Source: Campanula takesimana (lineage: Eukaryota; Streptophyta; Magnoliopsida; Asterales; Campanulaceae). Taken from it: a DNA stretch of 64,000 nt. Every line of letters begins with the position of its first letter. The first letter of the stretch is position 1. The notes beneath the pieces were generated by a model. The model had not been told where the DNA came from. It saw only the letters and a list, made by a program, of their open reading frames with translations, and searched no databases. Both the position numbers and the translations under genes were made by a program. Of the stretch, positions 23,230 to 35,344 are shown piece by piece. Where the stretch lies: the NCBI GenBank assembly GCA_026119855.1, contig JAOWBW010000190.1, forward strand, positions 124,001 through 188,000, read 5' to 3'.

Positions 23230-23489
23230 TTCCCTAATTTTCCCAAAAACAAAAAAAATTCCTAAAACTAAAACAAAACCCTAATTTCTTTTTTCCTTTC
23301 CCAAAAACTCCAAAATTCCTAAAACTAAAACCCCTTCCTCTCCCTCACCTCTCTCCAAACCATCTTTCGGCTCCGCTTTTCATTGCCAAGTCTCTTTAAA
23401 CTCTCCCATTTGAGTAGGTTTCGAGTAGCTAAATTCCACTTCTACTTTCCCCACCACTTGCTCTCTCTCTCACACACTCACACACACAA
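23230..23489 (+). promoter_or_regulatory. 5' UTR/promoter of the two-hook AHL gene
   Basis: Pyrimidine-rich leader with ctctctccctcacc and ctctctctctcacac immediately before the ATG, typical of plant 5' UTRs. The hAT-like element lies less than 300 bp from the start codon. Confidence 0.5.
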
Positions 23490-26400
23490 ATGGATTCCCG
23501 AGAATCTCTACAACCGCCACATCCACCGCCGCACCACCAAGCGCCGCCGCCACACTCACAATCCCTAATGATGGCACCACCGCAACACCCCAACAACTCC
23601 CCTTACAATAACAGCAACACCGCCACCACCAACAACCACTCGATCAACCCCAATTCCATCACCGCCGCTTACCAACATCAACAACAACAGCAGCAAAATG
23701 CTCGCTTTCCTTTCAATTCTGATACCCTTAACTCCCAATACGGCGGCGGTGGCGGTGGTGGTGACGGATCATCTCCTTCTTCGGCTGGATTTAGGGCTGG
23801 TGGGTTCAGCAATGAGCCAAAGAAGAAGAGAGGCCGGCCTAGGAAGTACTCTCCGTCGCCGGACGGGAATAATATAGCACTAGGGTTGGCTCCTGCCCCA
23901 ATTACTCCTGTTGCTAGCGTGGGAGGGCATGCTGATTCGAATGATGGTGCTCACAGCACTCAAATTTCTGAGAATTCTGGGAAGAAAGCTCGGGGGAGAC
24001 CTGCTGGTTCTGGAAAGAAACAACTTGATGCATTAGGTAATGTTTTGTGAAATTATTTGTAATGTTACTTCATTAATTAACGATTATGTTAGATTTGATT
24101 GAGTAATGCTGCAAGATCCTCTTGTTAGTTCCCGAGTTAGTGTAATCCGATACATTATTAGCCTATTAATAAGTATATCTTTGTATATTATTTTCTTTGT
24201 TTTGGTACTTTCGACACATTATTAGCCTATTAATAAGTATATCTTTGTATATTATTTTCTTTGTTTTGGTACTTTGAAATGATTGATGAATTGATTTCTG
24301 TTTGTGATGGGCAGGTTCTCCTGGAATTGGTTTTACCCCTCATGTCATCACAGTAAAAACTGGCGAGGTATGATTTACATATTAAGATATATCTGCGTTC
24401 GTTTGATTGCTAATTTGAGTCTTGATCTGGGCAATTTGGATTGTATTTACTTTTAACTTGAGTGGTCTTAGATTATTCTAGTATTCAGCAAAAATGTTGA
24501 TTTGTTGACATGAATAGATTCATTTCTTGTTCACTTCTAGTGTCAAAGAGCTCGACTTTATTGCAAATAATTGTATATTTCGGATATAATAGTTGATAAA
24601 TTGTAACATTCCTGTATTGGCTAGGTTTTGTGGTCAGATAGTTGATGGTTAAGTGCCTTTTCTTTTGTTTCATTCAACATGCTAGTTAAAAAAAAGTTTC
24701 CTTTTAGAAGAAAGAATTACTCCCTCCGTCCCAAAATACTTGTTGTTCTGGGATTTTCACACAAATTAAGAAAAGCAATCAATGCATGTCTAATGGACTA
24801 AATTACCCTTGAAATATTTCAAGTACCAAGGCAATTAAATGCTTTTACAATGACAACTACCATCATAAATAAGGGTATATTTGACAAACAATGTCAAAGA
24901 TGTCTAGATAAAAGCAAAACTACAAACATTGGGACAAATTTCAACCCCTTAAACTACATGTATTTTGGGACGGAGGGAGTATCTTGTTTCCGTACATGAA
25001 CTCAATGAGGGGTCTCATCTATAGTTATGTGGAACTTTATCTATAACCAAGTGTACGTCTAATCTTGAATTTCCCATTACGAGTTAAAATGTACAAATGT
25101 GCCTTTTATTTGAAGTGAAATCTGACGTTATATCTTATGGAGGTGCATTTTTTTTTTTTTTTACATGTTTTGGCACTGAACCAGGTTTAAAAAAATATCT
25201 TAGATCCTGCAATTGCATAGAGCCTGTGCGTGGGACTGGCTGGACTTGCAATAGGTGGTATCAAGTTTCTTAAAAAAAGATGTAACTTCAAGAATTTTCA
25301 AATGATGAATGATTTAACTGTATTCAGATTTGGGATATGATCATATTTAGTTGTTGATAAACTGCCCGAACTCATTCTGTTTTAATTCAGTTCAGTAATT
25401 AAGTTTATAAAGTTGTAAATTGCGTCGTAGGAACGTTTACTTGCTAAATTAATCCTGTTATTTAGGGGGAGGGGTCCTTTTACCCTTCTATCTTTTATCA
25501 GATTTCACTTTGTCCCAATAAGTTTCATAGTTTCACTTCTGTTCTAGTATCTTCAACTTGATTCCATTTTGCTCTTTTGACAATTTTTACCAAATCTTCA
25601 ACTTCCGTCAAATTTTCAATAGATCACACCCAAAAGTTAATATGCTCACATCACATGACAAATTTCGAAGGTTATTATAGTCAGGGCTGAATTGCTTATT
25701 ATCGTTACCTTTTATTTTAATAAAAATGTCCACATTATATCTGCCCAAATAGAAATATCTATTGTTAATACCCATTGAAAATTGTCATGTGAAGTGCACG
25801 TGTCACGGAGAGGTTGAATCGTTCGCTTGGTTTCAACTCGCCTTATTACTTGAGCTTGGAGGCTCATCATGGGAGGAGGGAGCTTAGTGCTCGGTGTTGT
25901 AAGCTACAATATGTGGATGTCATCTTCATGTGGGAGTTTGACAGGTTGGTTACTATGTTATGGCTATGGTTTTAGTCTCAAGGTTGGAGATTGTTGGGAG
26001 TGGAGTCATAAAACCATGAGGAGACGGAGGAGAAAATGAGTCTAAATTGGGGAGTTTGGTTGGGATCGAGTTGTAAGCAGGGGAGGAGAAGGAAACGAAA
26101 TCGGCTGAATAGGGGTTGCACGGCTGTGCAAGGTGCAAGCCTTGTTCGTGCAAGGTCTGGACAGAGGGGGGGGGGTCCTTCTGTTGGCTTAGTGCACGGC
26201 TGGGCACCATATAGGACGCGGCCGTGCAAGTGTGCAAGTCGGCGGTCCAAAAATAGTCTCAGTTTCCTATTTCAACGAGATCTCTTCCACTGATAGATTT
26301 AGGGTTTCTCCTACACATATATAAACATAGTTTCGTGCTTGGAGGAGAGAGCTAGGATACACATTACAGAGCCACAAATAGTGTCAAGGAGGGGGTCGGG

Positions 26401-29400
26401 TGCCGAGGAGGGTCATGGTGGTCGATCCTACAACCCAGCCATGACCATGTTGTGTGTGTTCTTGTATGTGAGATATAATGTATGTGAGAGGTTGTTCTGG
26501 GAGAGTAGGCATGTTTAGTTCTTAGTGATTGCATGTGCAAAGTTGTAACAATCTTCATAGTAATATCGTGGCTTGGTGTCCCCAGATGTAGTCATGTGTT
26601 GACGAACTGGGTTAACAAATATTGGTGTTATTTTCTTTCTTATTATTCATTGTTGATTATTCTCCCATGTTAGGGCTACAAGTATGGGCTAGGCAGATGC
26701 GGAGATCCCCCCAAATTCCCAACAGAAGAGATGTTAAACCTTATCATCCTGTATACTCAAAAGTTACTGGGAAATCGTATCTTATTGATGAAAAGAACTC
26801 TTTCTGTTGCAAGGAACTTAATTCAACACGCGGTCTATACGTACTTCTAAAATGCCCTGCCTATTGAAACTAAATTAGACATGTTTCTAGGCATGTCCTG
26901 TAGAAACACCACCAGTTTAGGACCTTCCCTCACAATTGCAGGATCCATAATTAAGTAGGTCAATATTGGTGCAGGGACAGCCACTATTACCATCTCATTA
27001 AGATACATATAAAATGATTAACTACTCCTCCCTCTGTCCCGAAATGAATGTCCAAAAAATGCTCAAATTTTCCTTTACCAAGAGAATTTGAATCTTTTTG
27101 GACATTAATCTCAGGACGGAGGGGTTGTATTTTAGAAAACAGTACCTACGGTTGATCACGGTATAATTTCAGCCATATCAGGTAGATATATAGTTAAGCT
27201 ATACTCCCTCCATTTCATGTGAATTGAGATCAAATTTTTTGGAACACAAACCAAGGAAAAGTAAGAGAGAGAAATAGGGGGAGGAGGTGTTTGTGAGAGT
27301 GAAAAATTAAATAGGAGAGAGAATGAGTGGGTGGAATAGTAAGTTGATTGGTGTATGTGAGTGTAAAAGTAAAGTAGGAGAGAGAATGAGTGGGAGAAAT
27401 AGTAAAGATTCTTTGCCATTTTAGGCAGTCTCAATTGATGTGGAACGGTCGAAAAAGGAAATAAGTCTCAATTCACATGAAACGGAGGGAGTATGTAAGA
27501 AAGACATAAAATAACAGAACGATATAAGCTCATACAGATGAAAAATAAATTCTCAAATGATGAGCTATTTTTTCACACATCAGGACATTATCTCACTAAC
27601 AGAAACTAGCAAGAAACAATTTATAATACAGATAACTAGAATTTGGTAATTAACTAATAAGACATACCAGGAAACAAGAAGGTTATATACAGTGGATATA
27701 TGTCTTGGTTTGAAACTTTGAATCATCCAATTGGATTCTTTCCTGATTAATGAGTGCATATGTTGGCCCTATTAGTGGGGTTTGGTTAATTAGTTATTTG
27801 GTGCTACATTCTCTCTGCTATGCAGTTTTTTTTTTTTTTTTTTTTAAATTTATTAATCAGTTTCTACGTATTTTTGTCAATTATACCAAGTTGTCTCTCC
27901 TATCCATCCCCTTTTTATCTGTTCCGCTTTGTATGGGTGTTTTTTAAATATGTTTTTGGGGTGATACTGGCGGAACGCTATGATCATAATACAATTTTCT
28001 CCTTTTTACAGGATATAGCCTCAAAGATCATGGCATTCTCGCAGCAGGGACCTCGTACTGTTTGTATCCTATCTGCAAATGGTGCGATATGCAATGTTAC
28101 TCTCCGACAACCAGCAATGTCTGGCGGCACCGTGACATACGAGGTATGCAACATTCATTTTTGGACGGAGGGATTACCACTTTTAGCTTTGAGCTTCTGG
28201 TGTGTCAATTATATCATCATTTTCTCATATCCCTAAAATGTGCACATATTATTGGTTTTTCGGTAGGTGGTTCCTAAAGTATATAATCTGAATGTCATTT
28301 TAAGTTCTAGTTGCTACACTTCTTTCTAGGACAGAGATTATAGGTTTTGGTTATAATGAAAAGATGGGAATCGGTACATGGCAAAGTAGCATCAAAGCAT
28401 GTCCAACTGAAGAGAATGAACAAATTAGCAAAAAAAAAAAAAAAAAAAAAAAGAAAGAAAGAAAAGAAAACAGATCTTTTCTCAATGAACATCAATGTTG
28501 GACAAAAAATTTGCTATCGATTTGTATTCACACTTCACAATGGCTTACTTGAAGACATGCATCATTATCCAAATGCATCTGCTAGGTTCAACGAGATTCC
28601 ATATGATACATTGACTAGCATTGGATAATCAATTGAATAATACTAGGGGCACAAAAAAGTCACAAAAACTTACTCACAAAATCCTAGGTGTTATGATGTT
28701 ATTGGTGTCTTTAATTAGAGTGTGGCGGATCCATTATCGATGCAACCAATAAACTATCGCCACCTCATTTTGTGAGCAAGATTTTGTGACCTTATTTTGT
28801 GCCCCTAGCATTGCTCCAATCAATTTCCAATAAGGGAAATGACTATCAAGTATCTTAACTAAGGATGTATGATTAATAAATACGAATGTTCGGCTATTAG
28901 AGTTTTATTTGTTAAAGGTTTGTGATGCAAAATAATCTTTACGTTTGCTGCCATTGTGGTACTTTCCCTGCTAACAAGCAGTGTTGTGTAAATTGAAAAA
29001 TAATACTGCATCTCGAAATAAATGCCACACTTTCCATTTTGATCCGTCTCAAAATAAGTGTCGCATTTTTAAATTAGGAAAAGTCTTAATGCAAAGTTTA
29101 CTATTGCACATGCAATGTACAAATAAAGTAAAGCACATCTGTTAAAAATATTGACAAGTCAACTACAACATTTAATTTGGGCCTGAGGGAGCATGGTATA
29201 CAGTTTTGTACAGTTGTTTTGACATTGTTTTTGAATGAGGTAGGCGCAGAGAGCCTGGTTTTTGTAATCTTTATGTTGCATTCGCTGAAATATGAAGCTT
29301 TAGTCTCTTAAGTATGTATACTCCTTTCATCCGAAAAGATAAGGCCACGCTCTTGGTGGTAAGTTTGATTGGACTTTGACCAATAATTTTACATTAATTT

Positions 29401-31409
29401 AATTATCGTAATAACTCTAAATTATGTTATTGGTAGTATGTTTGTTGGTGTATCAATAGCAAGTTTTAGAATTTCATTGGGATAATTCGTTGTCCAACTT
29501 TCATCATTAAGAAAATGAGACTATCATTTCGGGACGGATGGAGTATTTGATTTCTCTTGACATTCAGCATATTTAGTTAACCCCTCACTATGGTCGCTTT
29601 TGATTTCAGGGCCGATTTGAGATAATTTCTTTATCAGGGTCCTTCCTACTCTCAGAAAGTAATGGTAACCGTAGCAGAACAGGTGGATTGAGTGTTTCTT
29701 TAGCTGGTCCAGATGGTCGAGTTTTAGGCGGTGGAGTTGCTGGAATGCTGGTGGCAGCTACACCAGTACAGGTAATCCCCCCCCCCCCCCTAGTCAACCT
29801 TTTCATTGTATTGGTGTGGCAAACGCAGATAATTAATAGAGGAAGCAAAGAGGAAAATAAATTAATTTTAAGATCAACCCACCACATTTGAGTATTTTTG
29901 TAGCTGATGAAAGGAAAACTATACAACAACAACTAGGGGTGTAAATGGTTCGGTTTGGTTCGGTCTCGTCCATTTTAGAGGCCGAACCCAACCACGGAAA
30001 AGTTCAAACCGAAACAAACCAAACCAAACCGCCGTGGTTTGGTTCGGTTTGGTTCATACCGCGGTTCAGTTAGTTCAGACTGCGGTGGTTCAAAACAACA
30101 TTCAGACTGAGGTTCATATGACGATTCAAATTATGGTAAAATCCAGGGGAAGAAGAATATTTAACGAATAAAGAAGCCGAATGAAGTGAACACACTGCAG
30201 AATTTTGTTTGTGCCTCAACAAATATAACACGCGATGAAATAAATATTGAATATGATGCAAAACGAGATTTAAGAATGGTCTAATGTAATATATTGTATT
30301 TTTTAATGTTTTAAAGGTGGATGTTACTTACCATATAAAGATATGACTAATATATGATTATGCGGTCTGACGGTTTGGTTTGGTTTGGTCTTGTTCGATC
30401 TGTTTTGGACTGAAGGGGTCAGACCACAAACCAAACCGAACCACACGGTTTACCAATTTTGAAAGCTAAGAAGATACCCCCTCCGTCCCTGAAAGATTGT
30501 CCCATTTGACTTTTTGTGGCAAATACAAGTGAACTTTGACTAAACATTAATGGTAGTCTAACTGACCTAATGAAATTCTGTTATTGATGAAAAACTTGCT
30601 GCTTCATCAATGATTTCCACCAATGTTTGGTCAAAATTCACTTGTGTTGACCAATTTGTCAAATGGGGCCATTTTTTTGGGACAGAGTTGGTATTTAGAA
30701 GAAGAAATAAGTACTATGTAGAAAAAAAGTCAAGAGAAACACACATTTGAATAAATATGAAATAAAAAACTTGAAAAAAATAAATAAACAAACAACCATG
30801 CAGAAGTTTAATACTCCCTCTGTCCCTAAATGAGTGTCCATTTTCAAGAAATCTTTTTCCCAAAATGAGTGTCTTTTTAGAACATAACTTTGTCCCTAAA
30901 TGTTTTATTTCAAATTTTTTTTCACCGGTTTCTTTATACGTGCAAAACTGAATGTTTGGAAAGGAGATTACAAGATTATATATGAATATTTGCTACCAAT
31001 ACAACAAAGTTGAGATTTTCAGTGTCCCTTAAAATGAAATTTGGACACTCATTTAGGGACAGAGCTAGTATTTATTTATTTTTTTAAAAAAAATTAATAT
31101 ATTCTATTGTTACAGGTGATTGTGGGTAGCTTCATTGCAGATGGGAAAAAGCCAAAATCTGGGTCAACTTCTGCCCCACCCACAAACATGTTGAATTTCG
31201 GTACACCTGTTGCCGGAGCAAGTCCTCTATCTGAAGGGGAAGGGGGCTCGAGCGAGTCATCTGACGAGAGTGGAAGTAGCCCAAATAATAATCGTCTTTC
31301 AACACCCTCCTCTTACAATAATGCCACTCAACAACCCATACAAAACATCCCCATGTACGCAACCAACATGGGATGGGCAAATTCTACCATGAACATGCTT
31401 CCCAATTGA
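23490..31409 (+). CDS. AT-hook motif nuclear-localized protein (two AT-hooks, PPC domain)
   Basis: Chromatin-associated DNA-binding protein of the AHL family, expected in the nucleus, binding AT-rich DNA and acting as PPC-domain multimers. Exons: 23490-24036, 24315-24367, 28012-28143, 29610-29771, 31116-31409; 1188 nt, 395 residues. The N-terminal 100 residues are His/Pro/Gln/Asn-rich. AT-hook 1 (KKKRGRPRKYSP) is near residue 113 and AT-hook 2 (KKARGRPAGSGKK) near 167. The PPC/DUF296 domain (about 183-305) runs from TPHVITVKTGEDIASKI to VIVGSFIADGKK and holds the interaction motif GRFEIISLSGSF. The C-terminal tail is Ser/Asn-rich. Two hooks plus introns match the intron-containing AHL clade (AHL1-14 type in Arabidopsis). 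Introns 2, 3 and 4 (3.6, 1.5 and 1.3 kb) are swollen by mobile elements. The exact orthologue is not assigned. Confidence 0.93.
24152..24275 (+). repeat. 64-bp tandem duplication in AHL intron 1
   Basis: Two copies of a 64-bp unit starting acattattagcctattaat (24152 and 24216), identical over about 60 bp by eye, hence recent. Confidence 0.9.
24720..24979. mobile_element. Stowaway-like MITE
   Basis: TA-flanked; CTCCCTCCGTCCCAAAATAC to GTATTTTGGGACGGAGGGAG; in AHL intron 2. Confidence 0.85.
25440..25800. other. Unassigned segment of AHL intron 2
   Basis: Contains phrases such as gggtccttttaccc and a weak tttgacaatttttacc/aattttcaatag arrangement that look like an eroded transposon arm, but no boundaries can be set. 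Confidence 0.3.
25992..26724 (+). mobile_element. LTR-like sequence (solo or truncated) in AHL intron 2
   Basis: Starts tgttgggagtggagtc. It has gtgcacggc/gccgtgcaa repeats and a TATA-like 'tatataaac' at 26318. Near the end is 'cccagatgtagtca..gacgaactgggtt', which also occurs in the LTR-like unit at 53701-54247. A possible end is cccaaca at 26724. No clean duplication is found, so the right boundary is uncertain. Confidence 0.5.
27025..27127. mobile_element. Short Stowaway-like MITE, subfamily B
   Basis: CTCCTCCCTCTGTCCCGAAA to CTCAGGACGGAGGGGTTG, with inner gaatgtccaaaaa / tttttggacatta arms; in AHL intron 2. Confidence 0.8.
27204..27491. mobile_element. Stowaway-like MITE
   Basis: TA-flanked; CTCCCTCCATTTCATGTGAA to TTCACATGAAACGGAGGGAG; in AHL intron 2. 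Confidence 0.85.
28647..28810. mobile_element. MITE with AGGGGCACAAAA ends, copy 1
   Basis: TIRs aggggcacaaaa and ttttgtgcccct, with inner ctcacaaaat / attttgtgagc arms; in AHL intron 3. Related copies are at 58546 and 63341. The target duplication is unclear (a short ct/ta). Confidence 0.7.
29006..29191. mobile_element. Degraded Stowaway-like MITE, subfamily D
   Basis: Starts CTGCATCTCGAAATAAATG and ends CATTTAATTTGGGCCTGAGG; in AHL intron 3. Confidence 0.65.
29321..29543. mobile_element. Stowaway-like MITE
   Basis: TA-flanked; CTCCTTTCATCCGAAAAGAT to ATCATTTCGGGACGGATGGAG; 66 bp before exon 4 of the AHL gene. Confidence 0.8.
29936..30465. mobile_element. hAT-like non-autonomous element (GGTTCGGTTTGG ends)
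   Basis: The left end aggggtgtaaatggttcgg and the subterminal gtttggttcggtttgg, with the inverted aaccaaaccgaaccacac near 30430, are typical of plant hAT elements. The right terminus is missing or eroded, so no target duplication can be checked. Lies in AHL intron 4. Confidence 0.6.
30477..30691. mobile_element. Stowaway-like MITE
   Basis: TA-flanked; CCCCCTCCGTCCCTGAAAGA to TTTTTTTGGGACAGAGTTGG, with ttgtcccatttgac and its diverged complement inside. Confidence 0.75.
30814..31068. mobile_element. Stowaway-like MITE, subfamily G (inverted)
   Basis: CTCCCTCTGTCCCTAAATGA to TCATTTAGGGACAGAGCTAG; opposite orientation to the copy at 9983. Ends 47 bp before the last AHL exon. Confidence 0.85.
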
Positions 31410-31578
31410 GTTCTGACGTGCCAACGGAGGGTAATAACCATTAGATGTAGGATCTTTTTCTTTTTCTTATTCTCCCAAGAAATTAATTAGTTAATATTAG
31501 GGTTCCTTCTACTTAGTTGTTTCGAATTTCTTGTCTATCCAAATGAAGACGGAGAGTCGTGATGATTGGATCTCTAAG

Positions 31579-31613
<35 letters not shown>

Positions 31614-31640
31614 GGGGGAGGGGGGGGGGGGGGGGGGGCT
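31579..31640. repeat. Poly-T/poly-G tract in the AHL 3' region
   Basis: About 33 T followed by a G-rich run of about 25 bases; probably in or just past the 3' UTR. Confidence 0.85.
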
Positions 31641-32230
31641 AGTCTTGAATTTATGAAGACCGGAAGTGAATAATTCCGTATGTTGAACATTTAGGTAATA
31701 TTAGAGGTATGTATTTGAAGTTTCGGCTTACTAGAGTGTGTTTTTAGTTACTTGGGATTTCTTAATAATCTTATTTTCAGTTATATACTTTTGCGCGATG
31801 TTAAGTCGTGGATATGGTTGCTGCCCTTTTGGATGATATCGGGGTTTTTTGGGTCACTCATTTGTCGTCGTGATGCACTAGGAATAGAGTAGGCGATTGA
31901 TCAAATGGTTCTAAAGAGTTGCATAAAAAGCTCTTCCATTTGGTTGTTACTTGAAGCTAACCACCAAACTCAAACTACTAACCATGGTTGAAAAATGTAT
32001 CATCTTCTCTAACCAAACTTGTACTTTTTCTTGTTTGCAAAACTTGAATATGTAAATCTATAATTATAGGTAGGGTGACCGTGGGCCTTTTGTACCAAAC
32101 TTGGATATTGATACATGCTATCACCCCCGTCCCAAAATTCTGCAAAATCAATGTCAATTTTTTTTATTTTTTTATTTTTTTAATTAAATTTGCTCTTGAC
32201 GCCGATCCTCAATGGAAAGCCAAAATTATA
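31641..32230. other. Spacer downstream of the two-hook AHL gene
   Basis: No gene is seen. At 32190-32215 there is a phrase (ctcttgacgccgatcctcaa then ggaaagcc) that recurs in direct orientation at 35618, on the far side of the foldback element. Confidence 0.4.
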
Positions 32231-32407
32231 CTTCCTCTAGCCCAAAATGATCTTCTGATTTGTCATTTCTCATTGTTTCAAAAAGTTTTTCACATTGCTA
32301 CATTTTAAGCTTAAAAGTGCATACACAAAACATGACTAGTGAAACAAGTGTTCATCCTTAAAAAGTTTGAATAGTCAAACGCGAAAATCATTTTGGGACG
32401 AAGGGAG
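32231..32407. mobile_element. Stowaway-like MITE, subfamily A
   Basis: TA-flanked; CTTCCTCTAGCCCAAAATGA to TCATTTTGGGACGAAGGGAG. Confidence 0.8.
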
Positions 32408-33054
32408 TAGTATATATTAAATTTGCGGGCTTTGGACCCTAGGCCCCATGGATGAGACGAAAATTCCATAAAAACCCACAACATAATACAAATTCCATAT
32501 AAACCCGTCAGTGCCTACATATTTTATTTTGATTTTTTTGGAATAAAATGGGCCGGTGGATCTGGATCCGAGGCGGACTGTGAGATCGGGTCTGGGCGTT
32601 GGATCCAGGGCGGGCTAAGACCATTCTCATGAAAATTAAACTTTAACCACTATGCCAATGCTATTTTTGTTCTTTATTTTTACAATATCTATTATTACTA
32701 AACAATATGGACGAAAATTAATTAACAAAAAATAGATTTCACAATCAATTATAAAAATTCTAGAACATTCACAAAACATCAAATTCAAAACAATATCAGA
32801 TATTAATAAAATTGATTTTAAAAGATATAAAAGACTAAAAAATTTTATTTGTAAGAATATAAAAATATGAAAGTCTTAAATATTAAATAAAACTAAATTA
32901 TAATAGTGATATATGGTATTTGAGAAACTTTTATAATTTTTCCATTATTACCCTCCAGTTAAGCCACTTGTATTTACATATATGACACTAGATAAGTTCT
33001 TTATTTACTGAAACGCCACTATAAACATTTATTTACTGAATTGCCATCGTACTC

Positions 33055-34717
33055 CTATACCTAAAGTATAAGACTAAAATTATTCTTATACCTACGATAT
33101 AAAAGGGTAAAAAATCTCATTTTTTTCACATTTTCTTAAAAAAAAAATACAAAAGTCTCATATATTATCAACCAGTCTGCTCCTTTACCTAAGGTATAAG
33201 ACTTGGTTGGACTACTCTTATAGGACTACTCTTATAGATAAGGTATAAGAAATATCTGTTTTGACAACTTTTCACATTTTCTTAAAAAATCATAAAAGTC
33301 TCATATTTTATTAACCAGGCGCTCTTATATTTAGGTATAAGACCTGAATTACTCTTATAACTAAGTATAAGAGTTATTTATTTATTTATTAATAATTTTT
33401 TATTTTAAATTTTGTATTAAAGTATATCAATTTTTTTTATTAAAATTAACTCTTACACTGGAAGTATAAGACTAGTTCGTCTCTTATACTTAAGGTATTA
33501 TACTTAAGGTATAAGAGTCATTATTTTCACATTTCTCAATAATCATGTAGCTAAGATATAAGACTATAGTTACTCTTATACCTAAGGCATAGGAGTTGTT
33601 TTTTTTCACATTTTCTTAAATAAATAATAAAAAGTCTTATATATAAGTAACCAGTCCACTCCTTTACTTAGGTATAAGACTAAAATTAATCTTATATCTA
33701 TGGTATAAGTGCAAAAAAAAAAAAAAAAAAAAACACAATTTTGCAAATTTTCTTAAAACAAATTAATAAAAAATCTCATATTTTATTAACAAGTCCATTC
33801 CTATACTTAGGTATAAGACCAAATTTACTCTTATAACCAAGGTATAATAATTATTTATTTATTTTTCATAAATATTCACGTTATCAACCACTCCTCTCTT
33901 AAATCTAAAGTATAAGACTAGGACAAACTACTCTTATACTTAAGATCTAAGAGTAATTTTTTTTAAAAAAATCATTTTTTCTTTAAAAAATCATAAAAGT
34001 TTCATAATTTATTAATCAGTCCCGCTCCTATATTTAAGTATAAGACTAGAATCACTTTTATAACTAGGTATAAGAGTTATTTATTTTCACAATTTTCACA
34101 TTTTCTTAAAAATATTATTTAAAAAGTCTCATATTTTATTAATATTAACTCTTATACTGGAAGTATAAGACTAGTTTGTATCTTATACATGAGATATAAG
34201 AGTCATTATTTTCACATTTTTTCGCATTTCTTAAAAATCATGTAGCTAAGATATAGGACTAGAACTACTCTTATACCTAAGGCATAAAAATAATATTTTT
34301 CAGATTTTTTTCAAATTTTAAATGAATAAAAAGGTCTCATATATTATCCGCTCTTACACTTAGGTATAAGACTATAATTACTCTTATACCTAAGTTATAA
34401 GTGCAAAAAACATTCACAATTTTTCATGTTTTCTTAAAAGATTCTTAAAAGTCTCATATTTATTTTTGAGTTCGCTCATATACTTAGGTATAAGAATAGA
34501 ATTACTCTTATAATTAAGGTATAAGAATTATTTATTTATTTTTCAAAAAAAATCACATTTTCCTAAAAATCATTAATTAAATCTCATATTATATTAATAT
34601 TAACTCTTATACTGGAATTATAAGACTATTATGTCTTTTATACTTGACATATGAGAGTCATTATTTTCAAAAATTTTACATTTTCCTAAAAATTTCATTT
34701 TTGTAAGAAAATGTGAA

Positions 34718-34776
<59 letters not shown>

Positions 34777-34870
34777 CATACATACATACATATATATATA
34801 TTAAGTAAATTTGAAAAATTGTGAACTTTTTTTCTCTTATACCTTATGTATAACAGTAGTTCTACTCTTA
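33055..34870. repeat. Palindrome-based tandem array with about 700-bp higher-order period
   Basis: About fifteen units, spaced 95-150 bp, each centred on variants of cttataccta-aggtataag, a near-perfect palindrome, separated by ttattttcacattttcttaaa and gtctcatattttattaa linkers. Distinct variants recur in the same order: 'cgctc..tttaggtataagac' (33309, 34020), 'aactctta.actggaagtat' (33450, 34146, 34600), 'catgtagctaagatata' (33543, 34240), and 'ggtataagtgcaaaa' (33710, 34390). Confidence 0.8.
34719..34802. repeat. (TA)n/(CATA)n microsatellite
   Basis: About 50 bp of TA followed by CATA units and TA again, at the right end of the palindrome array. Confidence 0.95.
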
Positions 34871-35261
34871 TATCTTAGGTATAGGATCAATGCGATGACA
34901 ATTGTGTTACTAAATGCCTAGGCTAGCATTTAAGTAAATAAAATACTTAACATGTGTCATTTATGTAAATAAGTGCATTAAATTAGAGGATAATAATGTA
35001 AAAAATACAAAAGTTTCCCTAATATTATATTTCAAAATTATAATAATTTATTTTTAGGTCTTTCACAATTTTTCTAATAAAAGATTTAGAGTTTTATATT
35101 TTTTAAATCATGTTTTTTAATTTTAAATGATTTTTTTTTTTTTTTTTTACAAAAGTTGACGTTTTTGTGAATATTCTAAAATTTTATTAGTTGATTGTGA
35201 TACAATTTTGTCATTTATTTTCATCCAGACTGGTTCGTTATAAAAGAGATTGAAAATTAGT

Positions 35262-35335
35262 GAACAAGCAGCACATTAGCTTAGTGGTTTGGGTACAGGT
35301 TTCCAACCTTTGGTCCTTGGTTCAAAACTTTTTAC
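35262..35335 (+). mobile_element. tRNA-like (SINE head) sequence
   Basis: tagcttagtgg fits the pol III A box and ggttcaaaact the B box about 45 bases later. It overlaps the outer end of the foldback right arm. The SINE body and poly(A) tail are not clear. Confidence 0.4.
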
Positions 35336-35344
35336 CAACATATT

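Larger units (their letters stand above)
32645..35289. mobile_element. Foldback element with palindromic minisatellite interior
   Basis: Left arm about 32645-33070 and right arm about 34860-35289 are inverted copies (aaccactatgccaatg on the left against cattagcttagtggtt on the right; cattcacaaaacatca against gtttttgtgaatatt; ggaaactttt-like against aaaagtttccc). Between them lies a tandem array of short palindromes. No ORF of note and no clear target duplication. The superfamily is unknown; long arms around repeats recall foldback/Mutator-type elements. Confidence 0.65.

Noticed and set aside
28307..28628. Overlapping open frames around a poly-A run in AHL intron 3
   Set aside because: Lysine-rich translations come from the A run; no conserved protein.
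33055..34870. CRISPR-like array
   Set aside because: Palindromic repeats with spacers, but in plant nuclear DNA, with variable spacing, diverged units and related rather than unique spacers.
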